20,619 bases of DNA from Apostichopus californicus (lineage: Eukaryota > Echinodermata > Holothuroidea > Aspidochirotida > Stichopodidae), in assembly GCA_020650975.1 (NCBI GenBank), contig JAIPMN010000638.1, positions 1-20,619 on the forward strand, read 5' to 3'. Every line of letters starts with the position of its first letter. The stretch's first letter is position 1. A program made the position numbers and the translations under genes. Below, one piece after another: positions 9,091 through 20,618 of this stretch. The notes under the pieces are model-generated. The model did no database searches. It was not told where the DNA came from and saw only the letters and a list, made by a program, of their open reading frames with translations.

Positions 9091-11738
9091 TGATACTGAA
9101 GACCTGGAGACGTTCAACAATGTTAGCAAACATCAATGCAAACTGAAGTATTAAAGCTTGCAACTCAATAAGAGCATTGCCTTTCTACTCTAAGTGTGAC
9201 CTAGTACTTTCTAGTTTCATCATTTCTAATTTTCTGATTAAAGAGGTCATTTTTTCTTGACATGGTTTTTGTGTACGTTTTCTCCTCTAAACTGAACTTC
9301 ACTGTTGAAGCTCTGTATAATTCAAACAGCCCACCCTTTTTCTACAAATTAATACCAAAGTGTGTTTCACCCTCTGACATGTCATGACTACCCTATAAAC
9401 ATGTCGATTTATGCAGACTCATCTTTGCTATTGTTAGTAGGATCATATATTTTAAATGTGTTAGTATATGAACTATCGCATATGGAAGAATATGGTTAAC
9501 GACTGCTCTATACTATATTATTAATAGGATCATCGGAATGACACACCAACAATTGGAAGGAACCTAGCCAGATATTTTTTTCCACTCTTTTTAACGCTGA
9601 CGTAGGTTGTTAACAGCTAAACAGCGTCAGGTATGTTTATCCTGACATTTGGTGGTCAAATTATTCATATGAAGTGAATTAGTATGCTGCTATGTAAGTG
9701 TAATCTGATAGAACTCCCGTTGTGCAAACATACTGCAGGACGCAAATTGAGATTAATATAAGATTTTAAAACCATTTTGAAGGTTTTAAAAAGATTTTTT
9801 GAAAAGGTATTAAAAATGTTTCTTATAGCAATGAGTCACATTTTGAATTTTTTGTTGTTGTCAAGATCAGTTTTCCAATCAAGTGGTTTTGGATCCTTGG
9901 CCTTGCATCCTTAGAATTTACATATTGAAGGATCTTATCATGCATAATTCTGGACTATTTCGTGGACAAATAACACATACAAATGATTTTCTTTTCTTCA
10001 GAGGATGCTAACGATTGTCATGCGTAACATTTTATGCCATATGCATGAGATTGCAATTTCGGAATCCTTTTTAAATATTCACTGATTGGATAATTATACC
10101 GGTGTCAAGCATTTACAAAATATTAAAAACTGAAAATAATGCCATGCTTTTCTTTTGTGACATACAAATTACTATGCAAGACAGTTTTTCACTCAATGCT
10201 TAAAGTTAAGATACAAGGGGAAACAAAGCAATCATTGTAGATAATTCATAATATTATCTGTACAAACACATCTCTGAGCCATGCAATGCAAAGTCTCCAT
10301 TTGAAATCTCTGAAGTTATCAACCAGGTTAAGCAGTGCCTCTCTCTTCTTCTAACCTTCGCACAATTAAGGAGACCATCCCAACCCTAAAACAGTTTAGT
10401 TGTCCGACCTTAACGCATACAGGTTCAGTCTTACTATGCATTTTGTGAGCCAAGGAGTCGGACAAATTCCCTCCTATCACCAACCCCCATCCCCTCCCAA
10501 CTACACACTCTCACTTTGCATATTTAATTCTATAAAAAAACAAATGTTTCAGTACAAAGCAAACCTGTTGCTCTAACTTCCTTCCTGAAGAAAATTTATT
10601 CAGGTCTATGCTATCGACGGCAATAAATTGTATTAAAGGACAAGTCGAGAAAAAGCACAAACGGGAACCAAAATATAAAAATTCCTCCTCATATACAAAA
10701 TGGCCTCAGAAAAAAGAATAAACTTGACATACATCACTTTTTTGTCCGTGACATCTGTCATGTTGCTTCCACTTTTTTCGTCATAACATAAGAACATCTA
10801 ATTGATGTGACATCATCCACTTGCTAATTTTTTCAGTATTAACACTCACTCTCCTTTGCATGATATATTTGTTCCGTTATTAACGAGGTCTTTTTTCGGC
10901 AGTTTTTTCCATATTAGTTAATAATACTTATCCGCTACAGTGTGCTCTGTTATCGTTCCCTAACTGTGCCTCATATGTAAGCCAATAGCTCTGTGCCGTC
11001 AGCCAGAGGGGGCCAGGTAAATATCTCTCAGCCGAGTTTAATTTTGGGATATTCAACAAACATGTGAAGGGAACTCATATCCCTACGGAGAGCGCATATG
11101 ACCTTGGAAATAATTGCAAAATCATAAATTACAACCCTCCGTCTCTTAAACTTTGCAGTCCAAGGCTTCTTGAGAACTATCTTCAGGAATTAAGCCAAGG
11201 TGATTCAGCTGTTTGTACACGCTAACCAATATTTACACTGTAGGAGGCGTTCCCACATAGGGAAACACACAAAGACGAATGAAGTCACAGCAACAGGGTC
11301 AGGACTCTCTTTCTTGAATAGTTGTTAAAGAACAATTGGCTAAGAGGGTCCAAGGGATCTGCTAAAGGAGCAAAGCTATTTCCAAATGGTAAATTAAGAA
11401 ATGAGTCATCTTCCTAAAATGTCTATGACTACAATGATGTTAATGCAAAAATCACCTCGTACCAATATGAAATACCAACATCCAAAAATTAGCAGTGTTA
11501 AAATCCCATGTAATCTGTCCCACTCCCACCAATAGCAAATGACAAAACCAGCGGACGAATCCATCCCTAAAACTGACACAATTTTTTAATCCCAACTTAG
11601 GACACACCAGTCGATACCTCCAGTTATCTCTAAAGGCATCAGCTGGGATGACTGGTGACACCAGTCTTATTACTAGAAAGTACCACCTGTCAGCCTGGCA
11701 CCAAAGGAAGGTATATCTGGTTATTAACCTAGAGCATT

Positions 11739-11765
11739 ACATACATATACATATATATATATATT
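11739..11765 (+). repeat. TA/CATA microsatellite
   Basis: ACATACATATACATATATAT continuing as (AT)n. This is a simple repeat in the giant intron. Confidence 0.9.
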
Positions 11766-13989
11766 GATATGTTTCTACCAAAGGTAAGATTATATGCAGA
11801 ACGTAAAAAGTGAAAATGCTACGGAGTACGTGGAGCGTAGAAAAGTGGTTACAGTATGAAGAATGCTTGCGTGGTCGTGAGACTCAATTAAAGACAGCGT
11901 ATCAACATGCAACAATGTAATGGACAAGCTGAAGACCACGTTACCTTTTTTCCGAATAACTGTGTGTATGAGAAGTACAAAGAGGAGAGAGTTTGAAAAA
12001 TAGAAAAAGATATCATGAGATGAAAAATCTGATGGGGTGACCGACTGGACAGAGCAAGGAAATGTTATGTAAGAGGAACAGTTCAAAGAATTGACATGAA
12101 AAAAAACAAAAACAGTACGGCTACTGAACGCATGGATGATACATTCCTGTGGTAAAGGATACTGTAATTAATACTTTAAAACATGACATTTCAGACTTCC
12201 TGATTTTACCTGATACAATGTAATAACATGTCGAGGATTACAGAAACCCTATCGAGTGCAAACAATTTCATCTACAACTTCATGACTTCCTAAAGAACAA
12301 CAGCGGAAATGGAAGAAAGAAGTATTCAACCAATCGTTGAAATCTGACTTAAAATACTGACTACAGATCGTTTGCTTCTACTTTGGGCACGTTTTTCTAC
12401 GAGCGACATCAAACGTTTATGCGCCTGCAATGTCGTGTGAAAAGACAGATTCCCTAGCAACAAACTAGAACTAAAACATTGAGACAAACTTGTACATATA
12501 AAAAAGTTCAACAAAACAATGCTTTGCTTCTTAGCATTCACGTAAGACAATTTAGTCTGTTGGAGAAAAAATTTGATCATTTTGAATAAAATTTATACCA
12601 CTTTATTTTATTAGAATATTTAATATGATTTAATGGTGCATTTCCTGTGAGTATGCTTTTTAAATAAAAAACTGAAGAAATGCCTTTCTATTTGTTTACC
12701 GTCCCACCACAACAGAAATTAGACCTAAGTTTGTTGAAGAAATAACACATCAAATATAATATCTTTCATTACAAAGGATGCTAATAGTGCTGATATATGT
12801 TTCAACAAATGAGTACATTTTTGTACCTACTGTGACCCTACATTGTGACCCACATTGAAACCCTTACATTAACTACTAACTGCTCAAGGACATTTTTTTA
12901 TATTTCCTTTTTATCATCTTTTATCTCAGTTTGCCATTCACATTGATAAAAAGCCAAATAAATAATTGTAACAAATTCTCAAGTCAATTCTCTCACTTTG
13001 GAACTTTGATACTTAAATATAGGGCAACTTCCTTCTCAAATATGATCAAAAATTTGTTCAAAAGTAAACCATGTTCGTGCTTCTAGTAACAGAGGAGGAA
13101 ACCAAGGCCTTGCCACTAATGTGCAGGATAGGTAGCTTGTGTTGAACATTTCCTCACCCTTTCCCCCTTCCAAACAGCTTCCAAAAAATTCTATTCCATT
13201 CGAGAGAGATCATGCTCTTTGTATGCTCCTTCATACACAAAGATGAAGACATGAGCAAAAGCCTAATGATGATATCATTGGGCTACTTGTGAGTGAATCT
13301 TTAAGATATTGCTTTTTAGTCATTGCTTTGTTTATTTCATCACTTGTAACTGTGGAAACTGCACATATTTAATTCGTAGACCCTATTATCCTTCACCGTG
13401 GAAATCAAAGATATTGAAGGCAAATAAAAATGTTCATTATTGAAAGCAGATGCCTTTTAGAGACAAAATCTGCTTCAATTTTTATGTTCCCGTTGTTTGT
13501 TTGCTTGTTTATTGGCTAATAGTAACTGGGAAGTACAAACCTGCTGTGTGAGTTATTTTTGGACTGTAAGTCAAATATTCTTAGACTATTTATAGTTTGT
13601 CTTTTTCATTTAAAAAAAAAATTCAACTAAGCTTCATGAATTGCTGTTCTGATTGCAGTAACTAAAACTCAAAATCTTACGACACCATCCATAGTATATT
13701 TAATACCAAAGTAAACATGTGAACAATTTTTTTTTTTATCTAAATATTTTTTTTGGGATCTAATGCTTTGGATGTCAGTAACTAGTTGTTCTACTAATTT
13801 TTTATTTTTTTACTTAATAAAGAGGTTGGTGAAATATGTAAAGACCTTCATGTATTCTGGTAAAATACATTAATTGATTATATAAAACTCCTCCACCAAT
13901 CTTCCATGCAAAATAAATACAATTTAAATGAATCTAGAAAGTTAGAAATGCAAAGATGCATCAAATGCTATGTATCTCAACCAGCAGAG

Positions 13990-14004
13990 AATATATATAT
14001 ATAT
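13990..14004 (+). repeat. AT microsatellite
   Basis: Run of about seven AT units. Further short TA runs occur at 14348-14362 and 14549-14561, giving three within 600 bp. Confidence 0.85.
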
Positions 14005-15717
14005 CCATGATATGAAGTTTACATGAAAAGATATGTATCAATTTCCAGATGGTCACGTTCTTATCTCTGATGATACAACACTCCATATCCGTACAGTTTG
14101 ACTTGTTTCCATGGTAACAGCCAACATGTGTTTCATTATTGTTTAAATACAGTCGACATATAGAAAGTTAGGCACTCGGAATAAGAGACAGACTGAGCAC
14201 TCAAATGAAGTTTGTTATATCATTTTCTTGAATCATCTGGAAATGAATGGGTTTGCTGATAATGTTGAGATTTTATGTTGTGTGGGATATGGTAAATTGT
14301 TTAATGGATGAAATGCCTATGGAAACGGGTAATGATGATGTGTATCTACATATATATATATAACAAAGATTCGATTGTTCACTTCATGTTGCAAGAGTGC
14401 TCAATACATAGATGTAGAGCAAATCATATAGTACACCTATACGGTAACTTACAGCATGTTGTTACTAGAGTTTTTGCCATCAGACAACTGAACGTAACCG
14501 TCAATGGTCGCGTGTAACAACATGAAGTTAACAATCAAATTTTTGTTTTATATATATATACCTTCCATGTGTCATATAGTTGGGGCTCACTCCGCAATTT
14601 TGACAATGCTACACATGCATTATAGACATGCTACCATTACTTTTGATATGATGCTGAGAGATCAAATGATTTATGAATGGGATAATGTACTGACCTTCTG
14701 TAAGTGAGGAGATAAGAATTAACAGGGCAAATGTACACGTTTTGATACGTCAAGCCCTTTTGGAACTTGATGTAATTTTTGGGGTTTTCTATGCAATCAG
14801 ACGAGGATGGTACTCGTTATATAACACCGATGTTATCTCTTACAAATGAGACAAAAATCCAATCAGGATAGACCATTTCATTAAGTTAACTTGAGGTAGC
14901 TACTCAAAGATGAAGGTCCAGAGTTGAAAGAGGTTTTAGTTGGAGTGTTGAGCTGTAACGGCTCAGTGATGAGTAGGTAAGATGATGATGCCCTTGTGTA
15001 AGATGCACAGGCAAAGTTACTCTCATCAAAGGTTTGTGAAAAAAAAAACCTACTTATGTCTGCTTTGAAAAAGCACAATGGTTTTCTACATAGCTCTTTG
15101 GCATTTCACACTCTAGTTGTCAAGACTTGTCCGGACTTGTCCAAGACATTTTCAAGTACCTTACTGAGTTTTGTTTACAAAATTACTAAGTAAGAGGTTG
15201 TTTGCTTCTGAAAATGAAAGTCTGGGCTATCAATGAATCATTCCGGTTTAAATTAGCCGGGAATATTTTAGCAGTCAAAAAGTATATTACTGGGGCTTCT
15301 GAAGATGCTACAGGGATTTGAAACATCAGTACATCTATAGTTTGGGCTGTGCGGATTATTGTCGACCACATTCTGGCCCGATTTACGACCAACTATGTGT
15401 ATATCAGAGGCAAAAGTTTTAAACTTTCTGGGTGTTCATGATCATTTGAAATTGAAAATTGAGGGAAATGGATCGTTCAGTTGTGTTATGTGAAACTGGT
15501 GTAAATCAAAGATTGGGGTTAGTAAAACCTACCGAAGGCATTTAACCAACGATTACAATTGCGTGATTAGCTGATTCTGTTGTAAATGGGGCTGGAATTT
15601 TATACATTTCCATAATTTTTACTTAAGCAGACGACAGGATGAAATAATTCAACTGAGGCACTGAATCTCTCCTCTCTCGATCTAGTATCTTCTGTTTTAC
15701 ATTCCCCCGAGTGCGGA

Positions 15718-15744
15718 CGGGGAAGGAGGGCGAAGGGGAGGGGA
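15718..15744 (+). repeat. G-rich tract
   Basis: Runs GGGG, GGG, GGGG and GGGG (plus GG within spacers) are separated by A-rich or CGAA spacers. It lies about 280 nt downstream of the exon B donor in gene direction and is C-rich in the transcript. Confidence 0.7.
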
Positions 15745-15858
15745 GTTTTTGTGAGGTTTGGAATGCTATCGCAGAAAGAAGCAAAGCAAGTTACAAACAT
15801 TCAAAACCATAACAAGAGTGAGTAAAAGAGGAAAGGAGGAGAAGACACCAAGTCACGG

Positions 15859-15926
15859 CAAGCTGAGAGACTTTCGTGCACCAATCAGAATTCAAGCTGA
15901 GAGACTTTCGTGCACCAATCAGAGTT
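15859..15926 (+). repeat. 34-bp tandem duplication
   Basis: Two almost identical 34-bp copies (15859-15892 and 15893-15926) contain CTGAGAGACTTTCGTGCACC, with the start of a third (CAAGCAGAGA). It lies about 100 nt inside the giant intron after the exon B donor. Near identity implies a recent duplication. Confidence 0.88.
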
Positions 15927-16021
15927 CAAGCAGAGACATTTGAAACAACGGATAAGAAGATGATAAAGGTGCCAAGCTTCCGCTGGAAGGATTTTTAGAG
16001 GATTTTTGGAAGGGGACTGAC

Positions 16022-16196
16022 CGTAATTTTCGCCGCCGTGACTAAACCGTCTTTCCTTTTGGTTTGAAGGTGTGACCACAGCTCTCTGTTTCTTACCATG
16101 TGCGGACGGTGACAATTTGATTGTTGGTGTGTGTTCATTGATGGTTCGCTGCGGTAGGGACAATGAGCTGCCTGAGTTAGAATCTCCATCTTCAGA
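16022..16196 (-). CDS. MARK: MARK exon B: Ser-rich spacer after the UBA domain
   Basis: This 175-nt exon has 58 codons plus one base (phase 0 in, phase 1 out). The acceptor is TTTCCTCCTCCACAG ending at 16197; the donor is G|GTCAGT at 16021. The peptide begins SEDGDSNSGSSLSLPQR and ends KERRFSHGGENY. It parallels the vertebrate MARK segment SELEASDSSSSSNLSLAKVR through QRRYSDHAG. The acidic/Ser-rich start, the SLSL motif, the run of basic residues and the RRFSH block (a likely basophilic kinase site) keep the same order and similar spacing. No fold is expected, because this is the disordered spacer between UBA and KA1. The donor is less canonical (GTCAGT), but it is the only position I found that joins exon C in frame, giving NYG-SHGTAS. 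The frame stays open past the donor to a stop at 15885, which I read as intron. Confidence 0.9.
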
Positions 16197-18278
16197 CTGT
16201 GGAGGAGGAAAGACCAAAAGACAACAAAATCATTGATATATTCTGTTGGCAGTGACGTTAAAATCATTCTCATTTAATCCTGCCCGGTTATTAACGTATC
16301 TGTGTCGTTTTCCTATGACCGGGAATACTGACTGTACCCACAAGACACATTTTTAAGGTATATTGTTCTCAAGTATTGGTTGCGACAATCACTAGCAAAA
16401 AAAAAATAAGTGCTTTCATGTTGCCATTGGCCACCTTAGGGTATGCATCATTTAAAAAATTTGAATTGTCATGATTGGTCAAATAGGATTATCAAAAGTA
16501 TGGAACCGACCAATCACTTCTATCTGGTCATGTTGCACTCTGACTTTAAAGGATCTCGATATATCAAGAAGACCAGGGAATGGCAGGATAAAAGAATGCT
16601 CTGTTCTTCGGAGAAAAGGAAATGTTATAGACTATCTTTTCAAATTCAAACTCACAGTGGTTCTCAGCTGTAAGTCAATTGCAGTATGTTCTTAGCCTGC
16701 TCTCATGTCCAGATGGACCAGGTTTTAACTTCACTTGATATTTTTGAATGATAAGTGTTTATTTATACCAATGACTTGATTCTTTGTGGAACTTGTTAAA
16801 TGACAACAACTGAATACACATCAGATTTGTCATTTCTATAATTTTAAATTTAACAAGAGATTATTTTATTACGGTCAACAGCCTTCACAGTCAGATATCT
16901 ACATAATGAGATCAAATCCGCATTATTGTTGTTCCTTCTTCGCAAATGATTTTGTCCTAACTAAATTATGGTTCCCCATCAATATACGTAAGGTTCTACA
17001 TGGCTGCTTATATACTGAACCTAGCAAGTGCTACCTAAGATCCTCCACCTGACATTTCCTATTAAATTCTTCGACACTCGTTGTACCTAAACATAACAAA
17101 ACCCGAGACATAATTTGGGATAATTTCCGTTTATTCCTCGGTGCATTAAATGTCAAATTCTGTTTCAGAGGGATTGCTTTCTTTCCGCCAAGATAATGCC
17201 CTCAGCCGGGGTCATGTGACACAGCTATTTCATCTCCTTGCGTGTTTTATCCTAATAACTATCCAACTAAAATGTTTATCCCATCAGCTAAGGCAGAACT
17301 AGATTCCAAGCAGAGCGATATCAGACACATCCCAGTGATGAGGATTTTAATTCACTGCCTAATGGCCTCTTTGTATATCAGCTGAGAGGAGGCCGGCCGT
17401 AACGGGCATCAATACTTCTTCGATTTCAGTCACATTTGATGACAATCTTAACTTCATGAAAGTATTCGAAACACTCCGAATGTAACTACTGTTGTACATT
17501 TCCATTTCGTTATCTAATGACACAGCAACATGCGATACAGCAGCTAGGTTGCTAGACTGACTCTAGGTGTAAGAATAGCTAAACAAATTGTCTCTCACCG
17601 TCACCATTATCACTACACATCTGTTTACCTCTCGGCTGGTACAGATAAGTGGTATCAGATTAACCATATTCTTCTCCTTCATTCTAAATCATCCTACATT
17701 ATTATGATTATTATCCCCATCATCAACACCTTTGCCAAGCATATAATGCTCTATTAAGATCCAAAGGCCAGGTGCAAACCCATAGCTCATGGTAACTATT
17801 TCCAATATGGCACTGATGTTGTAATAACAAGTATGTGTGATAAAACACTCTCCTTCCCCTTAATCTTGGTCTTACATCTGTTTGTGTCTATTCTAGTAGC
17901 AGGTACAGTAAGTAGCAGATATGTTTTACTGTTTTCGGTCTGTCATAGTGAATCCTCTTCAAGTAAAATAACAATTTTTTTTTCCAGCCCCCCCATCAAA
18001 GTTATAACCTTGTCAGTTTTGTACTTTTTAGGATCCAGACAGGCACTTTTACATTACATTAAGTTAATTCTACAACTAATGGTTCAAATTTACTCGGATA
18101 AAATTGAAGGGAAATTATATCAAATCATATTGGAGTGTTTCTCGACAACTCAAAACGGGAGCTACCATGACAATTGACCTCTCTTAAAGTTTACAACATT
18201 TTACGACCCAAGGAATAGCAAGAAGAGGTAAATGAGGAGGACTAAAGCATCCTCTCGATTCATCCTCTTGATTCTTAC
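16197..18278 (-). other. MARK intron A-B (2.08 kb)
   Basis: Bounded by donor GTAAGA at 18278 and acceptor CTCCACAG at 16197. It is AT-rich with no coding signal; the plus-strand open frame at 17833-18177 is treated as chance. Confidence 0.9.
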
Positions 18279-18491
18279 ATCTGTCTGCCTCCTGCCCAGC
18301 AGCAGGTAAGTGGCGTAAGCTTCATCGTACTTGTTGTTCCGTAGCGAATCCTCGATGTCTCTCTTCAGGAAACCTAAGCTGACCATGATCTCTATCCTTC
18401 GTTCGTCGCTCAAGTCCGGCTCGGGCTCTTTGTAAGGTTTAAGCTCGCTGTCCTCGTAACCGACGTTCATCCACTTGTCTTTCATGATACC
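18279..18491 (-). CDS. MARK: MARK exon A: kinase C-tail linker and UBA domain
   Basis: This 213-nt exon has 71 codons and is phase 0 at both ends. The acceptor is CTCTCGACAG ending at 18492; the donor is GTAAGA from 18278. The translation starts GIMKDKWMNVGYEDSELKPY, matching the segment that follows the MARK catalytic domain (vertebrate form IMKDRWMNVGHEDDELKPY, recalled from the family). The UBA domain covers about residues 26-64: it has the SLGF turn, matching the MGF/MGY loop of UBA domains, and ends in the ATYLLLG helix that is a hallmark of MARK kinases. In this family the UBA packs against the kinase domain and modulates activation by LKB1. The exon ends ...GRRQTD, and exon B resumes SEDGDS, matching vertebrate GRK-(T/S)SELEAS. 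The ATG at 18485 is the internal Met of IMKDKW, not a start codon. The preceding kinase exon was not found in the remaining 2.1 kb. Confidence 0.96.
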
Positions 18492-18640
18492 CTGTCGAGA
18501 GAAAACAACATCACAAGATATTATCCCTCTTTGTTTTCCATCTTCTTTTTTTTTCTTCCTTTTTTTATGTGTTGGGATAAAAAATATGGTTATGTGATAT
18601 TCTTATTGCTCTTAAATGCAATTAAGCTATACGACAAAAT

Positions 18641-18659
18641 GGGGTTGGAGGGGGGGGGG
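18641..18659 (+). repeat. G-rich run
   Basis: GGGGTTGGA is followed by about ten G. It lies about 150 nt upstream of exon A in gene direction and appears as a C run there. Confidence 0.75.
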
Positions 18660-18896
18660 AGCAGTTGCGGTGTGGTCACTGTACCTCGTTTCGAGGCAGT
18701 AAACATGACCTGCATAGCAGTCTAGTCTCTAGTGGGATACAAACATTTCTAAGGATTAGTTAGAGTGGAACATGGTACTTTTGTTAAATGTTTTAATTCG
18801 GCTAAAGATGTACCATCTGTTGTTAGTTAGAAAACAAACAAAACAAAGACATATTAAGGGATCCATAGAGCATTAAACATTTGTCTTAAGACAACA

Positions 18897-18916
18897 AATA
18901 AAAATAATAATAATAA
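18897..18916 (+). repeat. TAA microsatellite
   Basis: (AAT/TAA)n of about five units after an A-rich lead. Confidence 0.8.
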
Positions 18917-19668
18917 CATATTTGTTATAGCTATTTATATTATTATTAAACAACTGAATAAATTTCTCCAACTCATACAAAGATTATTAGTATTGCTATT
19001 CATATCATCGAATGCTAACCAGAAGTATGTTCAACCGCTCCTTCTCGTGAGCGACAGATCCCCACCATGCTATTGACAGGTTATGGATGAAGATATTAGA
19101 CTCACACAATGTGTGATTTATTTACTAGACGATCCTAAACCAGAGGAGTGTACTTTCTATATTACGTCCCAGACACCCATTACTTCATCATCACTTACTT
19201 AGTAACCCAACACTGTAATCCATTAGCAGAGTGCGCAATGACACTGTCGTTACACACAGAAACCTGTTAATTTGTTTACAGAATGATACCGTAGATGGAA
19301 ATGTGATTTATCAATCCCAGATCATGACACTGGGGTGGAGAAAACAAAAACAAGGGCATGTGATGTGGTGAAGTACTCGATACTGTTTATATCTTTCTTC
19401 AGAATTACTGTTGCTTGCCTCTTGGGATTCCTCTGCTTTTAAACCGCCCGATACTTTACCGAAAGGTAGACAGCATGAGTCACCTTGATTCAGCTTGAAT
19501 TGTTAGAAACGAGGCCTAAATTGTACAAAGATCATTCGTTAAATGCTCCTTGAGTCATGGACAAATCGTTCTTCGGACTATAGTCAGGGTTCAAGTAGGG
19601 ATAACTTTTCATTGCCTAATTGTGACTATTATTGAACAGCATGAAAATGGTTTGATGCCTCATCCCTC

Positions 19669-19697
19669 ACTTGCCCCCCCCACCCCATCCCCCTCAC
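19669..19697 (+). repeat. C-rich tract with CTTG flank
   Basis: ACTTG is followed by eight C, then ACCCCATCCCCCTCACC. It is nearly the same layout as the tract at 1878-1902 and is G-rich on the MARK strand. Confidence 0.8.
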
Positions 19698-20579
19698 CTA
19701 CAAATAAAAATGTCAGTGACCACTAGAAGATTCAGGATTTATGACCTCAGAAAGGTTGCAGAAGATTCCACAGTCAGTTTTGAGCACAATATGTATAGAG
19801 GTATTGTGTCCTGTACAACTAATGTAATTATAATTGATGTAAAAGAGAGTAGTTGTATAAACCACAACATAACTATGAGAAGAAAAAAAGTTTTAAATTG
19901 CTACAAGAGTAAGCAAAAACCTTTTTTTTTTTTTGCCTATTACAAGTTTAACTTATGATTGAGATTTTTTGAGGATTGACTCTCAAAAAAGATTTAAATT
20001 AATGCAGAGATAAAAAAAAATTCCTCAGGAATAGAAAATTCCATGGTTACATGAATTTGACTTGGTACATAGAATGAAGAGGGCAGTATTTCAGTAATGG
20101 GAGTAGGTAGGTTAGAATCTTGATAAGTAAAAGTACAGTACGGAAAACAAAAGGAGGATTAAAGATGAGATGCTTTAGCCAGTGATCCCATCCAGCTGTC
20201 CACATGGAGGACCTGTCAACTGGACCTGCCTGACCATTGGGCAGGACTAAGGGAAGACTACACCAAATTCAGATGGGCAATCAAGTAAATTCATCGGCAC
20301 GGAAAGATTAAATAGATGTGACACCATTTTCCACATAAGCACTCTCAAAGAAAAGTTTGCCAAAAGGGAAGGGACCCTCAGATGCAACTCTCAGGCCATG
20401 CAAAAAGAGACATCCATACCGCAAAACTGGGAGCTACTATTTCATATCTCTGGCTGAAAGCCCTGGTGAGAATGCAACCAATTTTGAGGAGACTGGTTGC
20501 CAAGGGGCTATATAACAAATCCAGTACTCAATGCCTGTGTGCTTTTCATGTGTACATAACATTCAGCTATAATGGGTTA

Positions 20580-20618
20580 CCCCCTCCCCATGCCTCCCTC
20601 CCTCCCACTCTCCCCCCG
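20580..20618 (+). repeat. C-rich tract at window edge
   Basis: CCCCC, CCCC, repeated CCTCCCTCCC and a final C6 run. It could form a quadruplex on the minus strand and may continue past the window end. Confidence 0.75.

Larger units (their letters stand above)
4436..16021 (-). other. MARK giant intron B-C (11.6 kb)
   Basis: Lies between the exon B donor (GTCAGT) and the exon C acceptor (TTGTCGTTCAG). It is AT-rich throughout and has only short, unrecognised open frames on both strands. It holds the simple repeats, G-tracts and short tandem duplications listed separately. I saw no transposase, reverse transcriptase, tRNA or intact repeat element. It is the natural place for enhancers or alternative exons, but none can be supported from sequence alone. 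Confidence 0.85.
760..18491 (-). other. MARK: MARK/PAR-1 kinase gene, partial (five internal coding exons)
   Basis: Gene locus reconstructed on the minus strand from five exons: 18491-18279, 16196-16022, 4435-4209, 3843-3764 and 999-760. Every intron begins GT and ends AG. Phases match at each junction (A/B phase 0, B/C phase 1, C/D phase 0, D/E phase 2), and the model ends in phase 2. The 935 nt encode 311 residues, in order: kinase-tail linker, UBA domain, and the low-complexity Ser/Thr/Arg spacer with three islands typical of MARK proteins (NPNKAD, RRNTYVC, ASRSTFH). By family knowledge, MARK/PAR-1 kinases phosphorylate tau/MAP-type proteins and control microtubules and cell polarity in the cytoplasm and at the cortex. 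Missing from the window are the N-terminal catalytic domain (expected right of 18491) and the C-terminal KA1 domain (expected left of 760). I cannot tell which vertebrate paralogue is closest; an invertebrate single-copy PAR-1/MARK is likely. Confidence 0.93.

Noticed and set aside
15758..15943. Plus-strand 61-codon open frame over the 34-bp repeat
   Set aside because: The repeat period is not a multiple of three, so the two copies are read in different frames, arguing against a coding repeat.
17833..18177. Plus-strand 114-codon open frame with a hydrophobic start resembling a signal peptide
   Set aside because: T-rich sequence gives hydrophobic codons by chance; the frame is antisense in a MARK intron and nothing in it is recognised.
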